In this document: positions 36,228 to 44,582 of the stretch, one piece after another | Position numbering within the stretch: position 1 is the stretch's first letter | How the letters are laid out: every line of letters starts with the position of its first letter | Source of the DNA: Rhodovulum sp. | Lineage (GTDB): Bacteria > Pseudomonadota > Alphaproteobacteria > Rhodobacterales > Rhodobacteraceae | Length of the DNA: 45,722 nucleotides | Assembly (NCBI GenBank): GCA_020637615.1 | Contig: JACKKC010000025.1 | Coordinates: forward strand, 1-45,722 | Direction of reading: 5' to 3' | The notes under the pieces: model-generated | The model's input: only the letters and a program-made list of their open reading frames with translations | Databases searched by the model: none | What the model was told of the DNA's origin: nothing | Program-made: the position numbers and the translations under genes

Positions 36228-37772
36228 ATGGACAGAACCTTCTTCTGGCGCAAGGGGGACTGGGGAGGATACTTCGGCCTTCTGGCCAATAACCTGACCA
36301 ATCTGCTGACGATGATCGGCCTGCTCCTTTTCGTGGTCGGATTCCCCGAGGACATCGTCTATGGGCGGATCGCACCGGCCTTCGGCCTCGCCGTCTTTTC
36401 GGCCAGCCTGGCCTACACGTATTTCGCCTATCGGCTGGTCAAGGCCACCGGTCGCAGCGACGTCACGGCGCTGCCGTCGGGCCCGAGCTCGCCCTCGATC
36501 TTCACGGTGACGTTCCTCGTCATCCTGCCCGTCTACCTGCAGACCCAGGATCCGGAATTCGCGATCCAGATCGCGCTGGTCTGGTGCGTGGTCGAAGCGG
36601 CGATCCTCGGCTTCGGCTCGCTCGTGGGCGAGACCATCCGGCGGACGATCCCGCGCACGGTGCTGCTCTCCTGCCTCGCCGGCCTGGGGCTACTGCTGCT
36701 GGCGATGAACCCGATGCTGCAGTCGTTCGAGGCTCCGACCGTCGCATTCGCCGTCCTGGCGCTGATCTTCATCAACTGGTTCGGCAAGAAGCCGATCCTG
36801 CCGAAGATCCCGACCGGCTTCCTGCTGCTGGCCACCGGCACGACCCTTGCCTGGGTCTTCGGCCTGCAGAGCCCGGCGGCCGTCGCGGCTTCGCTCAGCA
36901 CCTTCGGCTTCAATCCGCCGTCGCTGCATGTGACGAGTTTCCTCCAGGGACTGCCGCATGCCCTGCCCTACCTCGCCTCGGCGGTTCCGCTCGGTCTGGC
37001 CAACTACGTCTTCGACCTCGAGAACATCGAGAGCGCGCATGCCGCGGGCGATCCCTACCCGACGCGTCAGGTCATGATGGCCAACGGCCTGTGCTCTGCG
37101 CTCGGCGCCATGTTCGGCAACCCGTTCCCGGTGACGGTCTATATCGGCCATGCCGGCTGGAAATCGATCGGCGCCGGCACCGGCTACACCCTCTTTACCG
37201 GGATCTCGATGCTGCTGGTAACGCTCTTCGGGCTCGGGGCCTTCCTGCTGGCGCTGATCCCGATGGTCGCTGTGGTTCCGATCCTCGTCTACATTGGCGT
37301 CGTGACCTGCAACCAGGTGGTCCGCGAATCTCCAAAGAACGAGGTGCCGGTGATCTTCATCACCATGTTCCCGTGGATCGCGAACTGGGCACTCACGTTG
37401 ACCAACAATACGCTGGCCGCCGCTGGGACGGCCGCCAACACGATCGGCCTCGATACCCTCGCGCACAAGGGCGTCTACTATCAGGGGCTGTCGAACCTCG
37501 GAAACGGCGCGCCGTTGAGCAGCATGACCTGGGGATGCATCGCGATCTTCGCGATCACCGACCGCCCCATCCGCGGAGCGATCGCGGCCCTGGTCGGCGC
37601 GGTGCTGACATTCCTCGGCGTGATCCATGCCCATACCGTTGGAATCGCGCAGCCCCATGCCATGCCGATCCTCTATGGCTATTGCATGATCGCGGGGATC
37701 TTCGGGCTGAAGCACTATCTCAATCAGCGTGAAGAACGCCTGATGGCATCTGCCAGTCCCGTCGGGGAGTAG
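36228..37772 (+). CDS. NCS2-like (xanthine/uracil permease family) membrane transporter
   Basis: A 514-residue inner-membrane protein with about twelve hydrophobic spans. The N-terminal half contains NNLTNLLTMIGLLLFVVGFP and LPSGPSSPSIFTVTF, where nucleobase permeases bind substrate. A later NPFPVTVYIGHAGWKSIGAG segment resembles the NCS2/AzgA signature between helices 9 and 10. Likely substrates are purines, pyrimidines or related nitrogen rings, but the match is by pattern only. GGAGG lies 8 bases before the ATG at 36228. It follows the cyclodeaminase gene by 133 bases and precedes a deaminase-like gene. Confidence 0.7.
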   Translation: MDRTFFWRKGDWGGYFGLLANNLTNLLTMIGLLLFVVGFPEDIVYGRIAPAFGLAVFSASLAYTYFAYRLVKATGRSDVTALPSGPSSPSIFTVTFLVILPVYLQTQDPEFAIQIALVWCVVEAAILGFGSLVGETIRRTIPRTVLLSCLAGLGLLLLAMNPMLQSFEAPTVAFAVLALIFINWFGKKPILPKIPTGFLLLATGTTLAWVFGLQSPAAVAASLSTFGFNPPSLHVTSFLQGLPHALPYLASAVPLGLANYVFDLENIESAHAAGDPYPTRQVMMANGLCSALGAMFGNPFPVTVYIGHAGWKSIGAGTGYTLFTGISMLLVTLFGLGAFLLALIPMVAVVPILVYIGVVTCNQVVRESPKNEVPVIFITMFPWIANWALTLTNNTLAAAGTAANTIGLDTLAHKGVYYQGLSNLGNGAPLSSMTWGCIAIFAITDRPIRGAIAALVGAVLTFLGVIHAHTVGIAQPHAMPILYGYCMIAGIFGLKHYLNQREERLMASASPVGE

Positions 37773-37804
37773 GATCGAGCCGGGCACCGGCACCATCCGA
37801 TCAC

Positions 37805-37858
37805 GCAGCGGCGCGCGCTTTCCCTAAGGGGATCGGCTCGCGCCGCTGCTGCCGTTTT
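37805..37858 (+). terminator. Stem-loop downstream of the permease gene
   Basis: GCAGCGGCGCG (37805-37815) pairs with CGCGCCGCTGC (37839-37849), followed by TGCCGTTTT. A second small hairpin, GGCCCC...GGGGCC, follows. It is a reasonable end for the first transcript. Confidence 0.6.
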
Positions 37859-37932
37859 GGCCCCCAGTTCTTGAGGGGCCGGAACACCCCCGCCACCCGC
37901 CTTCGCGGAGCGTGCCGACACCGCCATACTCA

Positions 37933-37962
37933 TTGACAATCGCTAGTTATATTGTGTACAAT
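37933..37962 (+). promoter_or_regulatory. Promoter with overlapping GntR-type operator before the amidohydrolase gene
   Basis: TTGACA (37933-37938), 18 bases, TACAAT (37957-37962) is a good sigma-70 promoter. The -10 is the right half of ATTGTGTACAAT (37951-37962), a perfect-armed version of the operator at 34461 and 34945. Repressor binding would block RNA polymerase. Confidence 0.7.
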
Positions 37963-38012
37963 TTTGTCGTCGTTTGCGAACGATATCTTGCAATCTTAGG
38001 GAGGGCAGACGA

Positions 38013-39443
38013 ATGGGAAAATTTCTATCGGGCTTGTCGCGGCGCGGCTTCATGGGAAGCATCGGGGTCGGAAGTCTCGCTTTGGGGGTCGGGGCGAGCA
38101 TGACGCGTCGGGCCGGCGCGGTCGAGTCCATTGGGATGATCGACGTCAGTGTCGTCACCACCCCCGACATTAGCGTGGAGGTGCTGCCGGACGCCTATTA
38201 TCTGACTAACGTCCGTCTCGAGACCGGCTTTGTCGAGGAAACGAAGCCATGGCTCGACGAGCCGGTCATCACCCACACCGATACCGAGTTGAAGACGCTG
38301 CGCATCGCCGATGGCAAGATCGCCGAGATCCTGGACAACGCGGCGCCCATTCCGCCCGAGGCCGCGGCCTATGACGCGCAGGGCCAAGTGATGTTGCCGA
38401 CCTTCCGCGACATGCACATCCATCTGGACAAGACCTTCTACGGCGGACCCTGGGAGGCGACGCTTCCCACCGAGCATGGCCGGGCGGATCGCGTCGCCCA
38501 GGAGCAGGAAATGCTGCTCAAGCTTCTGCCGACCGCCGAAGAGCGCACGGCCGCGATGATCCGGCTGATGCATTCCAAGGGCACGACGGTCTGCCGCAGC
38601 CATTGCAACGTGGACCCGGTCAGCAAGCTCGGCAATCTCGAGCATCTCAAGAACTCGTTCGCGCGCTTCCAGGACACGCTCCAATCCGCCATCATCATCT
38701 TCCCGCAGCACGGACTTCTGGCCTCCGACAGCGTCGGCCTGATGCGCGAGGCGCTGGAATCGGGCGGCGTCAGCTTCGTCGGCGGCGTCGATCCCTCCTC
38801 CTTCGACAATGCGATGGAAAAGTCGGTCGATACGACGGTCCAGCTCGCGGTCGATTACAACGTCGGGATCGACATCCATATCCATGAGCCGCGCGAGACC
38901 GCCATTCCGGCGTTCAACCGCATCATGGACCACATGGAAGAGAACAAGCAGCTGCAAGGCAACGTGACGTTCAGCCACGCCTATTCACTGGCGGAGCTCT
39001 CGCCCGAAGAACTCAGCGACATTGCCGCCCGCATGAAGGCGCTGGGCGTCGACTTCGCCGGCGGCGTTCCGATCGGCAAGGGTCAGATGCCGCTGCGCGA
39101 ACTGCACGAGGCCGGCATCAACGTGATGAGCGGCACCGACAGCGTGATCGACTGGTGGGATTCCTTCGGCAATTGCGATATTCTGCAGAAGGCGAGCGAA
39201 ATCGCCCGGATGCAGTATCGCAGCACGGAATTCGAGATCAGCCGCACGCTCGGTTATGCGACCGGCTTCGTCACGCCGCTCAACGACGCGGGCGAGCAGG
39301 TGTGGCCGAAGGCCGGCGATGAAGCGAGCTTCAACCTCCTGCCGGCCAGCTGCTCGGCCGAGGCGGTCGCGCGTTTGCCCGTCCGCAGTGCCGTGTTCCA
39401 CAAAGGCAAGCTCGCCTACGGCAGCATCGCCAAGGCCGGCTGA
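38013..39443 (+). CDS. Tat-exported amidohydrolase of the cytosine deaminase (CodA) family
   Basis: A 476-residue metal-dependent hydrolase. The N-terminus has the twin-arginine signal SRRGFMGSIGVGSLALGVGA, so the enzyme is predicted to be exported folded to the periplasm. Metal and catalytic residues follow the CodA pattern: His135-x-His137 in MHIHLDKTF, His289 with Glu292 in DIHIHEP, His322 in SHAYSL and Asp376 in SGTDSV. Such enzymes deaminate or hydrolyse cyclic amidines and amides (cytosine, creatinine, isocytosine and others). CodA itself is cytoplasmic, so an exported form is unusual. The ATG at 38013 has GGAGGG upstream. A promoter with an overlapping operator drives it. Confidence 0.85.
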   Translation: MGKFLSGLSRRGFMGSIGVGSLALGVGASMTRRAGAVESIGMIDVSVVTTPDISVEVLPDAYYLTNVRLETGFVEETKPWLDEPVITHTDTELKTLRIADGKIAEILDNAAPIPPEAAAYDAQGQVMLPTFRDMHIHLDKTFYGGPWEATLPTEHGRADRVAQEQEMLLKLLPTAEERTAAMIRLMHSKGTTVCRSHCNVDPVSKLGNLEHLKNSFARFQDTLQSAIIIFPQHGLLASDSVGLMREALESGGVSFVGGVDPSSFDNAMEKSVDTTVQLAVDYNVGIDIHIHEPRETAIPAFNRIMDHMEENKQLQGNVTFSHAYSLAELSPEELSDIAARMKALGVDFAGGVPIGKGQMPLRELHEAGINVMSGTDSVIDWWDSFGNCDILQKASEIARMQYRSTEFEISRTLGYATGFVTPLNDAGEQVWPKAGDEASFNLLPASCSAEAVARLPVRSAVFHKGKLAYGSIAKAG

Positions 39444-39960
39444 CCTCACCATGGGCCAAGAGCGTGCGGCTGGCTCTGCCAGTCGCCGTTCGGGTTCCAT
39501 AGCACGGTCGGCAAACGCACGATGCCTAGAGGTTCAAGTGCCCAATTCCCGTGACCAGGGGCGGGCCTAAACGGAACTCTCCGGCCGGATCTGAAGGTTG
39601 AGCGGCAACGCCGAGGTCGCAAGAGTTTCGGCGTTGTGATGGTTGCGCCCGCGGTCGATCTTCTCGCGGGCGTGGGGCAACGAACGGACCGACTGCAGGT
39701 TCGGGCATTCGTCGCGGAACCTTCAGTTTTGGCTCTCGACGAAAGCATTCTGCGCCGGATTTCCTAGCTCGATGAAGCGCAGCCGGACGCCGGTTTTCGA
39801 CGAGCTGTCGTCGATGAGCGCTGCGCAGCCGCGAAGCCCCCGGCTCATCGGTCTTTGCTCGGGACTGGCACCGCAGTGCGACAGTCACTCGACGGTACCG
39901 TGTGGTCCGGAGGTGCCCGCCCTGCAGGGCGGGCGCGCCTCCATCGGGCCCGCAATCAGG
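39444..39960. other. Intergenic region with a transposase remnant
   Basis: This is a 517-base region between convergent genes. The only recognisable content is the IS3-type fragment at 39567-39826. Terminal inverted repeats were not found. Confidence 0.65.
39567..39826 (-). pseudogene. IS3-family transposase (OrfB) C-terminal remnant
   Basis: The minus strand reads TGVRLRFIELGNPAQNAFVE, then SQN, a TGA stop (39723-39725), and RFRDECPNLQSVRSLPHARE to the end. Intact IS3 OrfB proteins have ...F I x P G K P x Q N x F I E S F N G R x R D E C L N ... at this place, so the match to the catalytic Glu region is clear. The internal stop, changed residues and absence of the rest of the gene show that it is dead. 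Confidence 0.75.
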
Positions 39961-41592
39961 TCAGGCCCGGGACGGGACCAGCCCCAGCCAACCTTCGGTG
40001 CACAGCGGCTGCCCGTCCGCGTCGAGCAGCGGTTTCGGCGGCACGATGCTCCGCGTCGCGAGCGACACCGCCACCATCATGACGACCGAAGCGATGACGC
40101 CCCAGACCGAGCCGATGGTGATCGCGTCCCAGTTTGCCCACTCGTGGTAGATGCCCGGAACACCCGGCACCAGGTCCGTGTTCGCGGCCTGGGTCGCCGG
40201 CAGATAGAAGAAGTAGCCCCCAAGCCATCCAGCGAAGCCGCCGAGCATCGCCGCCAGCGCGCCGAGCTGATTGGCACCCTTCCAGAAGAAGCCCGCGGCA
40301 TAGGGCACGAACATCGAGACGAGCAGCAGCGTCCAGGACGCGACCATCAGGTGATAGATCGTCTCGAATTTCAGCGCGATCAGCAGCGAGACGCAGGCCA
40401 CCAGCGGGACGCAGAGTCTCGTCAGGCGCAGCGAGTCCGCGTCAGTGATGTCGCGGTTGAAGAACTTGCTGCCATTGTAGCCGATGATCGCTGCCCCTGC
40501 GAGCGTCGCCGCCGCCGCCGAGGACATCAGCGCCGCAACCAGACCGCAGACGAAGATGATCACGAAGATCACCGGCAGGTAGTCGGCCGCCATGATCAAC
40601 AGGAGTTTGTTCTGCACGTCGCCGAAGGCGAGATCGGGATAGAGTTTGAAAGCCGCCATGCCGAGAATCACCGGGACCATGCCGAGCACCAGGTAGATCA
40701 CCGACGACAGGATCGCCGACCAGACGCTGACGTCCTCCGATTTCGCCGACATCAGCCGCTGGTTCACGTCCTGCGCCGGGATCGAGCCAACGCCGATCGC
40801 CATGATCGCGCCGAGCCAGTAGAACCAGCCCATATGTCCGGTGTAGTAGTTGAAGCCGGCATTGCCGAGCTCGGCGTCGGCCCGCCCCTCCGGCGTCGGC
40901 AGGAAGTCCCACTGATTGATGCCGAGCCAGTTGTGCGACGGATCGCCCGAGAAGATGTAGTCCCAGCCGACATCCGCCTGCCCCATGACGATGACGAGGA
41001 TCGCGATCATCGAGATGATGATCAGCGCCATCTGCAGCGCGTCGGTCAGCGTCACCGCGTACATGCCGCCGAGGTAGGAATAGACCACCAGCACCAGGGT
41101 CGAGGCGCCGATGCCCCAGGCGAGCGGAATGCCGGTGAAGAACTGGATGATCGAACCGAAGCCGACCAGCAGCGCGCCAATCCAGCCCATCTCCGCGACC
41201 AGCATCACGAATGCGCCGAGCCCCGCGACGCGGGCGTCGTAGCGGCTCTCCAGGTAGTCGACGAGCGTCATGAACTTCGAGCGGCGCACCACCCGGGCGA
41301 AGACCAGGCCGAGCAGCAGCAGGCAGAGCGCGGCGCCGTAGGGGTCGTAGACCACCCCCTGGGTCCCGAAGAGATAGCTCGCGCCCGCCGCGCCCATCGT
41401 CGTCCCGGCGCCGAACCATGTGGCGACCAGCGCCCCCACCATCAGCGGAATGCCGAGCCGGCGCCCGGCGACGAGAAAATCGGCCTCGTTCGAGACCCGT
41501 CGGGAGGCCCACCAGCCGATACCGAGCAGCGCCGCCATATAAACGGCGAGCCCCGCGATGACCCAGCTTCCATATGCGTATGTATATTCCAT
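39961..41592 (-). CDS. Sodium:solute symporter (SSS family)
   Basis: A 543-residue inner-membrane symporter with about 13 hydrophobic spans. SSS features are FLVAGRRLGIPLMVGALVAT near the start, GAGTTMGAAGASYLFGTQGV for the first sodium-site helix, and YLGGMYAVTLTDALQMALII. The substrate is not readable; SSS members carry sugars, proline, pantothenate, urea, betaines or carboxylates. The divergent neighbour encodes an amine-oxidase-like flavoprotein, which makes an amino acid or amine more likely. The ATG at 41592 (MEYTYAYG) has GAGGG upstream. A 7-bp hairpin (TGCGCCG/CGGCGCA, 41632-41650) lies in its leader. Confidence 0.9.
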   Translation of the reverse strand: MEYTYAYGSWVIAGLAVYMAALLGIGWWASRRVSNEADFLVAGRRLGIPLMVGALVATWFGAGTTMGAAGASYLFGTQGVVYDPYGAALCLLLLGLVFARVVRRSKFMTLVDYLESRYDARVAGLGAFVMLVAEMGWIGALLVGFGSIIQFFTGIPLAWGIGASTLVLVVYSYLGGMYAVTLTDALQMALIIISMIAILVIVMGQADVGWDYIFSGDPSHNWLGINQWDFLPTPEGRADAELGNAGFNYYTGHMGWFYWLGAIMAIGVGSIPAQDVNQRLMSAKSEDVSVWSAILSSVIYLVLGMVPVILGMAAFKLYPDLAFGDVQNKLLLIMAADYLPVIFVIIFVCGLVAALMSSAAAATLAGAAIIGYNGSKFFNRDITDADSLRLTRLCVPLVACVSLLIALKFETIYHLMVASWTLLLVSMFVPYAAGFFWKGANQLGALAAMLGGFAGWLGGYFFYLPATQAANTDLVPGVPGIYHEWANWDAITIGSVWGVIASVVMMVAVSLATRSIVPPKPLLDADGQPLCTEGWLGLVPSRA

Positions 41593-42337
41593 GTCGTTTC
41601 CCTCATCTGTTGGATTGGGCGCGCGGTGAGTTGCGCCGTTCCGCGGCGCACTATCGCTGAGGGGGTACTGGCGAATAATCACGGGGTTCGCGGGTCATTC
41701 CGCCACAATCGTCGATGTAACCGGCTCTGGACCTGCGATAAAGGATTTGGAAAGGCACTAGCGCCGGGACGGGTGCGACGACTGCTGCCATGAGCGCGCT
41801 GCTGCGGCGAGCGTCGTCCAATGTCGGATCAGAGCGAGCCCGCGAAGTCGTTTCAGCCGTGCCAGAGACTTCATTTGACCTGCGCATGCAATGCAGAAGC
41901 GCGAAGGCTGTCCGGGTAGTGGATCTGCGGCGCGTCGATCGGGACCTGCCCGGTTCGGCCGGTCAAGCGGCCGCCTCTGATCGGATGCTGCGGCGGAGGT
42001 GGCATGCATCGGGCCATTAGTCTCCTCGCGCCAAGTATTCTTGTCGCGCGGCACGTCGCGGATGACTGCCTGCTCCAGCAATCGGTCGGGGCCGGTGAGC
42101 CAGTCCGCCTTCGCGGCTCGGTCATCCACTGCACCTACAGGTGTTGCGCGCGCGCGTTGAACAGCCCCGTCTCGACACCGCCCTCGAAAGGTGACCACGG
42201 CCTCCATCGACGGGGTCTGCGATCCGAGTCGCATCGAGTTTTCTCGCGGTATGACCCGACATTCCGAACATTTATCGGCTGCGGGCAGCGGTGCAGTTTG
42301 CCGGCGACCAGAGACGCCCGAGCAGGAGACCGAAACG
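41593..42337. other. Divergent intergenic region, possibly with decayed sequence
   Basis: A 745-base stretch between the divergent symporter and oxidoreductase genes, longer than two promoters need. Frames on both strands are short or overlap implausibly. The minus strand has an Arg/Leu-rich MKSLARLKRLRGLALIRHW piece that could be a transposase scrap, but I cannot assign it. Confidence 0.55.
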
Positions 42338-43735
42338 GTGAGCTTCGCAACGACAGCATTGAAGGACGTGACCTTCTTTCCGTACTGGCTCGACAGCCCG
42401 GACGCGCCGGCCGTCACGCCACAGCTTGTCGGCCACACAGACGCCGACCTGCTGATCGTGGGTGGCGGCTTCACCGGCCTCTGGGCGGCGATCCAGGCCA
42501 AGGAAGCCGACCCCGGCCGCGACGTGATGCTGATCGAGGCCGGCAAGGTGGCCTACGGCGCCTCCGGCCGTCCGGGGGGCATCGTCTCGACATCGATCAT
42601 GCACGGGCTGCACAACGCCGAGAGGCTGTTCCCGAACGACATCGCCGAGCTCGAGCGGCTCGGACAGGAGAACATGCGCGATCTCCTTGACACGCTCGAG
42701 CGCCACGGAATCGACGCTCACCCCAGCTGGGGTGGCGAGCTGACCGTTGCGATCGGCGACGCGGCGATTCCGGACGTCGAGGCGGAATGCGCGCTACACC
42801 GGAAATACGGGCATACAGCCGAGCTGCTCGACCGCGCCGGAGTGCAGGCCGAGGTCAACTCGCCGCTCTTCGCTGCCGCCTGCTGGAACAGGGAGCTCTC
42901 CGGAACCGTCAACCCGGCGCTGCTGGCCTGGGGCCTGAAGCGCGCCGCGCTCGACCTCGGCGTGCGGCTCCACGAGTTCACGCCCCTCGAAGGAATAACG
43001 CGCGAGAACGGCGTCCTGCGCGTCAGGACTCACGACGGCAGCGTCAGGGCCCGCAGGATCCTGCTCGGCACCAACGCATTCGCCGCGGGCGACCGGCGCA
43101 TCAAACGAAGGGTCGCCGGCATCCGCGACCGCATCATCTGCACCGAGCCGCTGACGGAGGAGCAGCTCGACCGCGTGGGCTGGAATAACCGGCAGGGCGT
43201 CTACGACACCCGCACCCAGCTCAACTACATGCGGATGACACGGGACAACCGCATCATCTTCGGCGGCAGGCTGACCTACTACTACGACGGCACATGCAAC
43301 ACCGATCCGGCGGGCGAGCGGATTGCCGCGCCCTACGAGCGGCTCGCGGGCGCCTTCAACCGAACCTTCCCGCAGCTCGACGACGTGCGCTTCTCCCACG
43401 CCTGGTCGGGCCCGATCGCGCTGACCACGCGCATGGCCGTGCACTTCCAGAGCTACCACCAGGGCGACGTTGTCTGGGCCGGAGGCTATTCCGGCTTCGG
43501 CATCTCGACGAGCCGCTTCGGCGCCCGTGTCGGTCTCGCCAAGCTTGACGGCCAGGATCTGCCGGAGCTGAAGATGGACTTTGCCACCTCAATGCCGAAC
43601 CGGATTCCGCCCGAGCCCTTTCGCTGGATCGGCTCGAAAATTACCCTCTACGCCCTCGACACCGCCGACGACAAAGGCGGTTGGCGCAAGGCCTGGCTCA
43701 GGCTCGTGCAGGCGATGGGCATCCCGCTCTCCTGA
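42338..43735 (+). CDS. FAD-dependent oxidoreductase (DAO family, PuuB/amine-oxidase-like)
   Basis: A 465-residue flavoprotein. DLLIVGGGFTGLWAAIQAKE is the FAD-binding Rossmann motif (about residues 35-54). EAGKVAYGASGRPGGIVST follows, the usual FAD-contact and substrate-pocket segment of DadA/PuuB-type oxidases. VWAGGYSGFGISTSRFGARV is the conserved C-terminal FAD loop. Relatives oxidise amino acids, sarcosine or gamma-glutamyl-polyamines. The substrate here is unknown. The GTG at 42338 is chosen because GGAG lies nine bases upstream and the longer frame has no domain sequence. A cupin gene follows after 46 bases. Confidence 0.88.
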   Translation: MSFATTALKDVTFFPYWLDSPDAPAVTPQLVGHTDADLLIVGGGFTGLWAAIQAKEADPGRDVMLIEAGKVAYGASGRPGGIVSTSIMHGLHNAERLFPNDIAELERLGQENMRDLLDTLERHGIDAHPSWGGELTVAIGDAAIPDVEAECALHRKYGHTAELLDRAGVQAEVNSPLFAAACWNRELSGTVNPALLAWGLKRAALDLGVRLHEFTPLEGITRENGVLRVRTHDGSVRARRILLGTNAFAAGDRRIKRRVAGIRDRIICTEPLTEEQLDRVGWNNRQGVYDTRTQLNYMRMTRDNRIIFGGRLTYYYDGTCNTDPAGERIAAPYERLAGAFNRTFPQLDDVRFSHAWSGPIALTTRMAVHFQSYHQGDVVWAGGYSGFGISTSRFGARVGLAKLDGQDLPELKMDFATSMPNRIPPEPFRWIGSKITLYALDTADDKGGWRKAWLRLVQAMGIPLS

Positions 43736-43781
43736 ACGAACGTCCACCCCATCACCAACCCCAAGTACCGGAGAAGAGAAC

Positions 43782-44153
43782 ATGTCGCATCCCAATGTCT
43801 TTGCACTAACGCCCGAAAGCTCCACGCTCGCCAAGCTCGAGCCCTGCAGCGTGGTGCCGCCCGAAGCGGTCATCGACGGCAACCCGCAGGAGCGGGGGGC
43901 GCTGCTTCTGGAATCAGCCGATGGCAAGATGGTCGTCGGCATCTGGGAATGCACCCCTTATGCCGAGGTCTTCGAGTCCTATCCTGGCGATGAGTTCTGC
44001 CAGGTGCTGAGCGGCAAGGTCACCCTGACGGACGCGGATGGCCACGAGAGCACCTTCGTCGCAGGCGATTCCTACGTCGTGCCGAAGGGATTCAAGGGCA
44101 CGTTCCGCGTCGTCGAATCGATGCGCAAGTACTACGCGCTCTACACCGGCTGA
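43782..44153 (+). CDS. Small cupin-domain protein (DUF861/EutQ-like)
   Basis: A 123-residue single-cupin protein. GIWECTPYAEVFESYPGDEF with VLSGKVTLTDADGHE is the first strand cluster, and FVAGDSYVVPKGFKGTFRV the second. The first motif lacks the paired metal histidines of classic cupins (Tyr/Pro in their place), as usual in the Cupin_3 group. Such proteins often accompany amine or amino-acid oxidases, and their role is poorly known. GGAGAAGAG precedes the ATG. It is almost certainly co-transcribed with the oxidoreductase. Confidence 0.88.
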   Translation: MSHPNVFALTPESSTLAKLEPCSVVPPEAVIDGNPQERGALLLESADGKMVVGIWECTPYAEVFESYPGDEFCQVLSGKVTLTDADGHESTFVAGDSYVVPKGFKGTFRVVESMRKYYALYTG

Positions 44154-44582
44154 CCGGCGGAGAGGTCGTCACGACGTCGGGAGGAAGGCCTTGGGCGAAC
44201 TATTTCTCGGGCTCCCGGTGACCTTATCGAGCGGCCGGGAAGTCGCTGCCAATTTACCGTGGTGGCAAGCGGGCGTGCCGGGCCCGCTCGATCCGTTCTG
44301 CGTAGTTGGTCGCCACTGTTGTGGGAGGTGGGCAGGATGATCGGCGGCCCCAACGACGGCGCCAATGTCGCGAATGTGGGTTTGAAACCTGGGCGGACCC
44401 AGCAGACCGGCTCGGCGGTCTCGCCGACGGCGCGGGGGCCGGAAGGTTCCGCCGTGACCGCATGCGGACATCGCTGAGTGCCGGTCCCGGAATGGGAACG
44501 TGGCATCGTCGCCGGGGTTTCGGCGTGACAGCGAACCACCGGCCGTCTACGATGAGCATCGGAGAACTTCGCGGTCACGACG
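44154..44582. other. Intergenic region before the LysR gene
   Basis: This is a 429-base region. I see no convincing gene, promoter or repeat. The sequence reads like decayed coding DNA but matches no family I can name. Confidence 0.5.

Noticed and set aside
41758..42546. A 262-codon minus-strand frame with MKSLARLKRLRGLALIRHW, suspected transposase
   Set aside because: It overlaps the start of the oxidoreductase and I could not place it in any transposase family. The stretch is too short to call.
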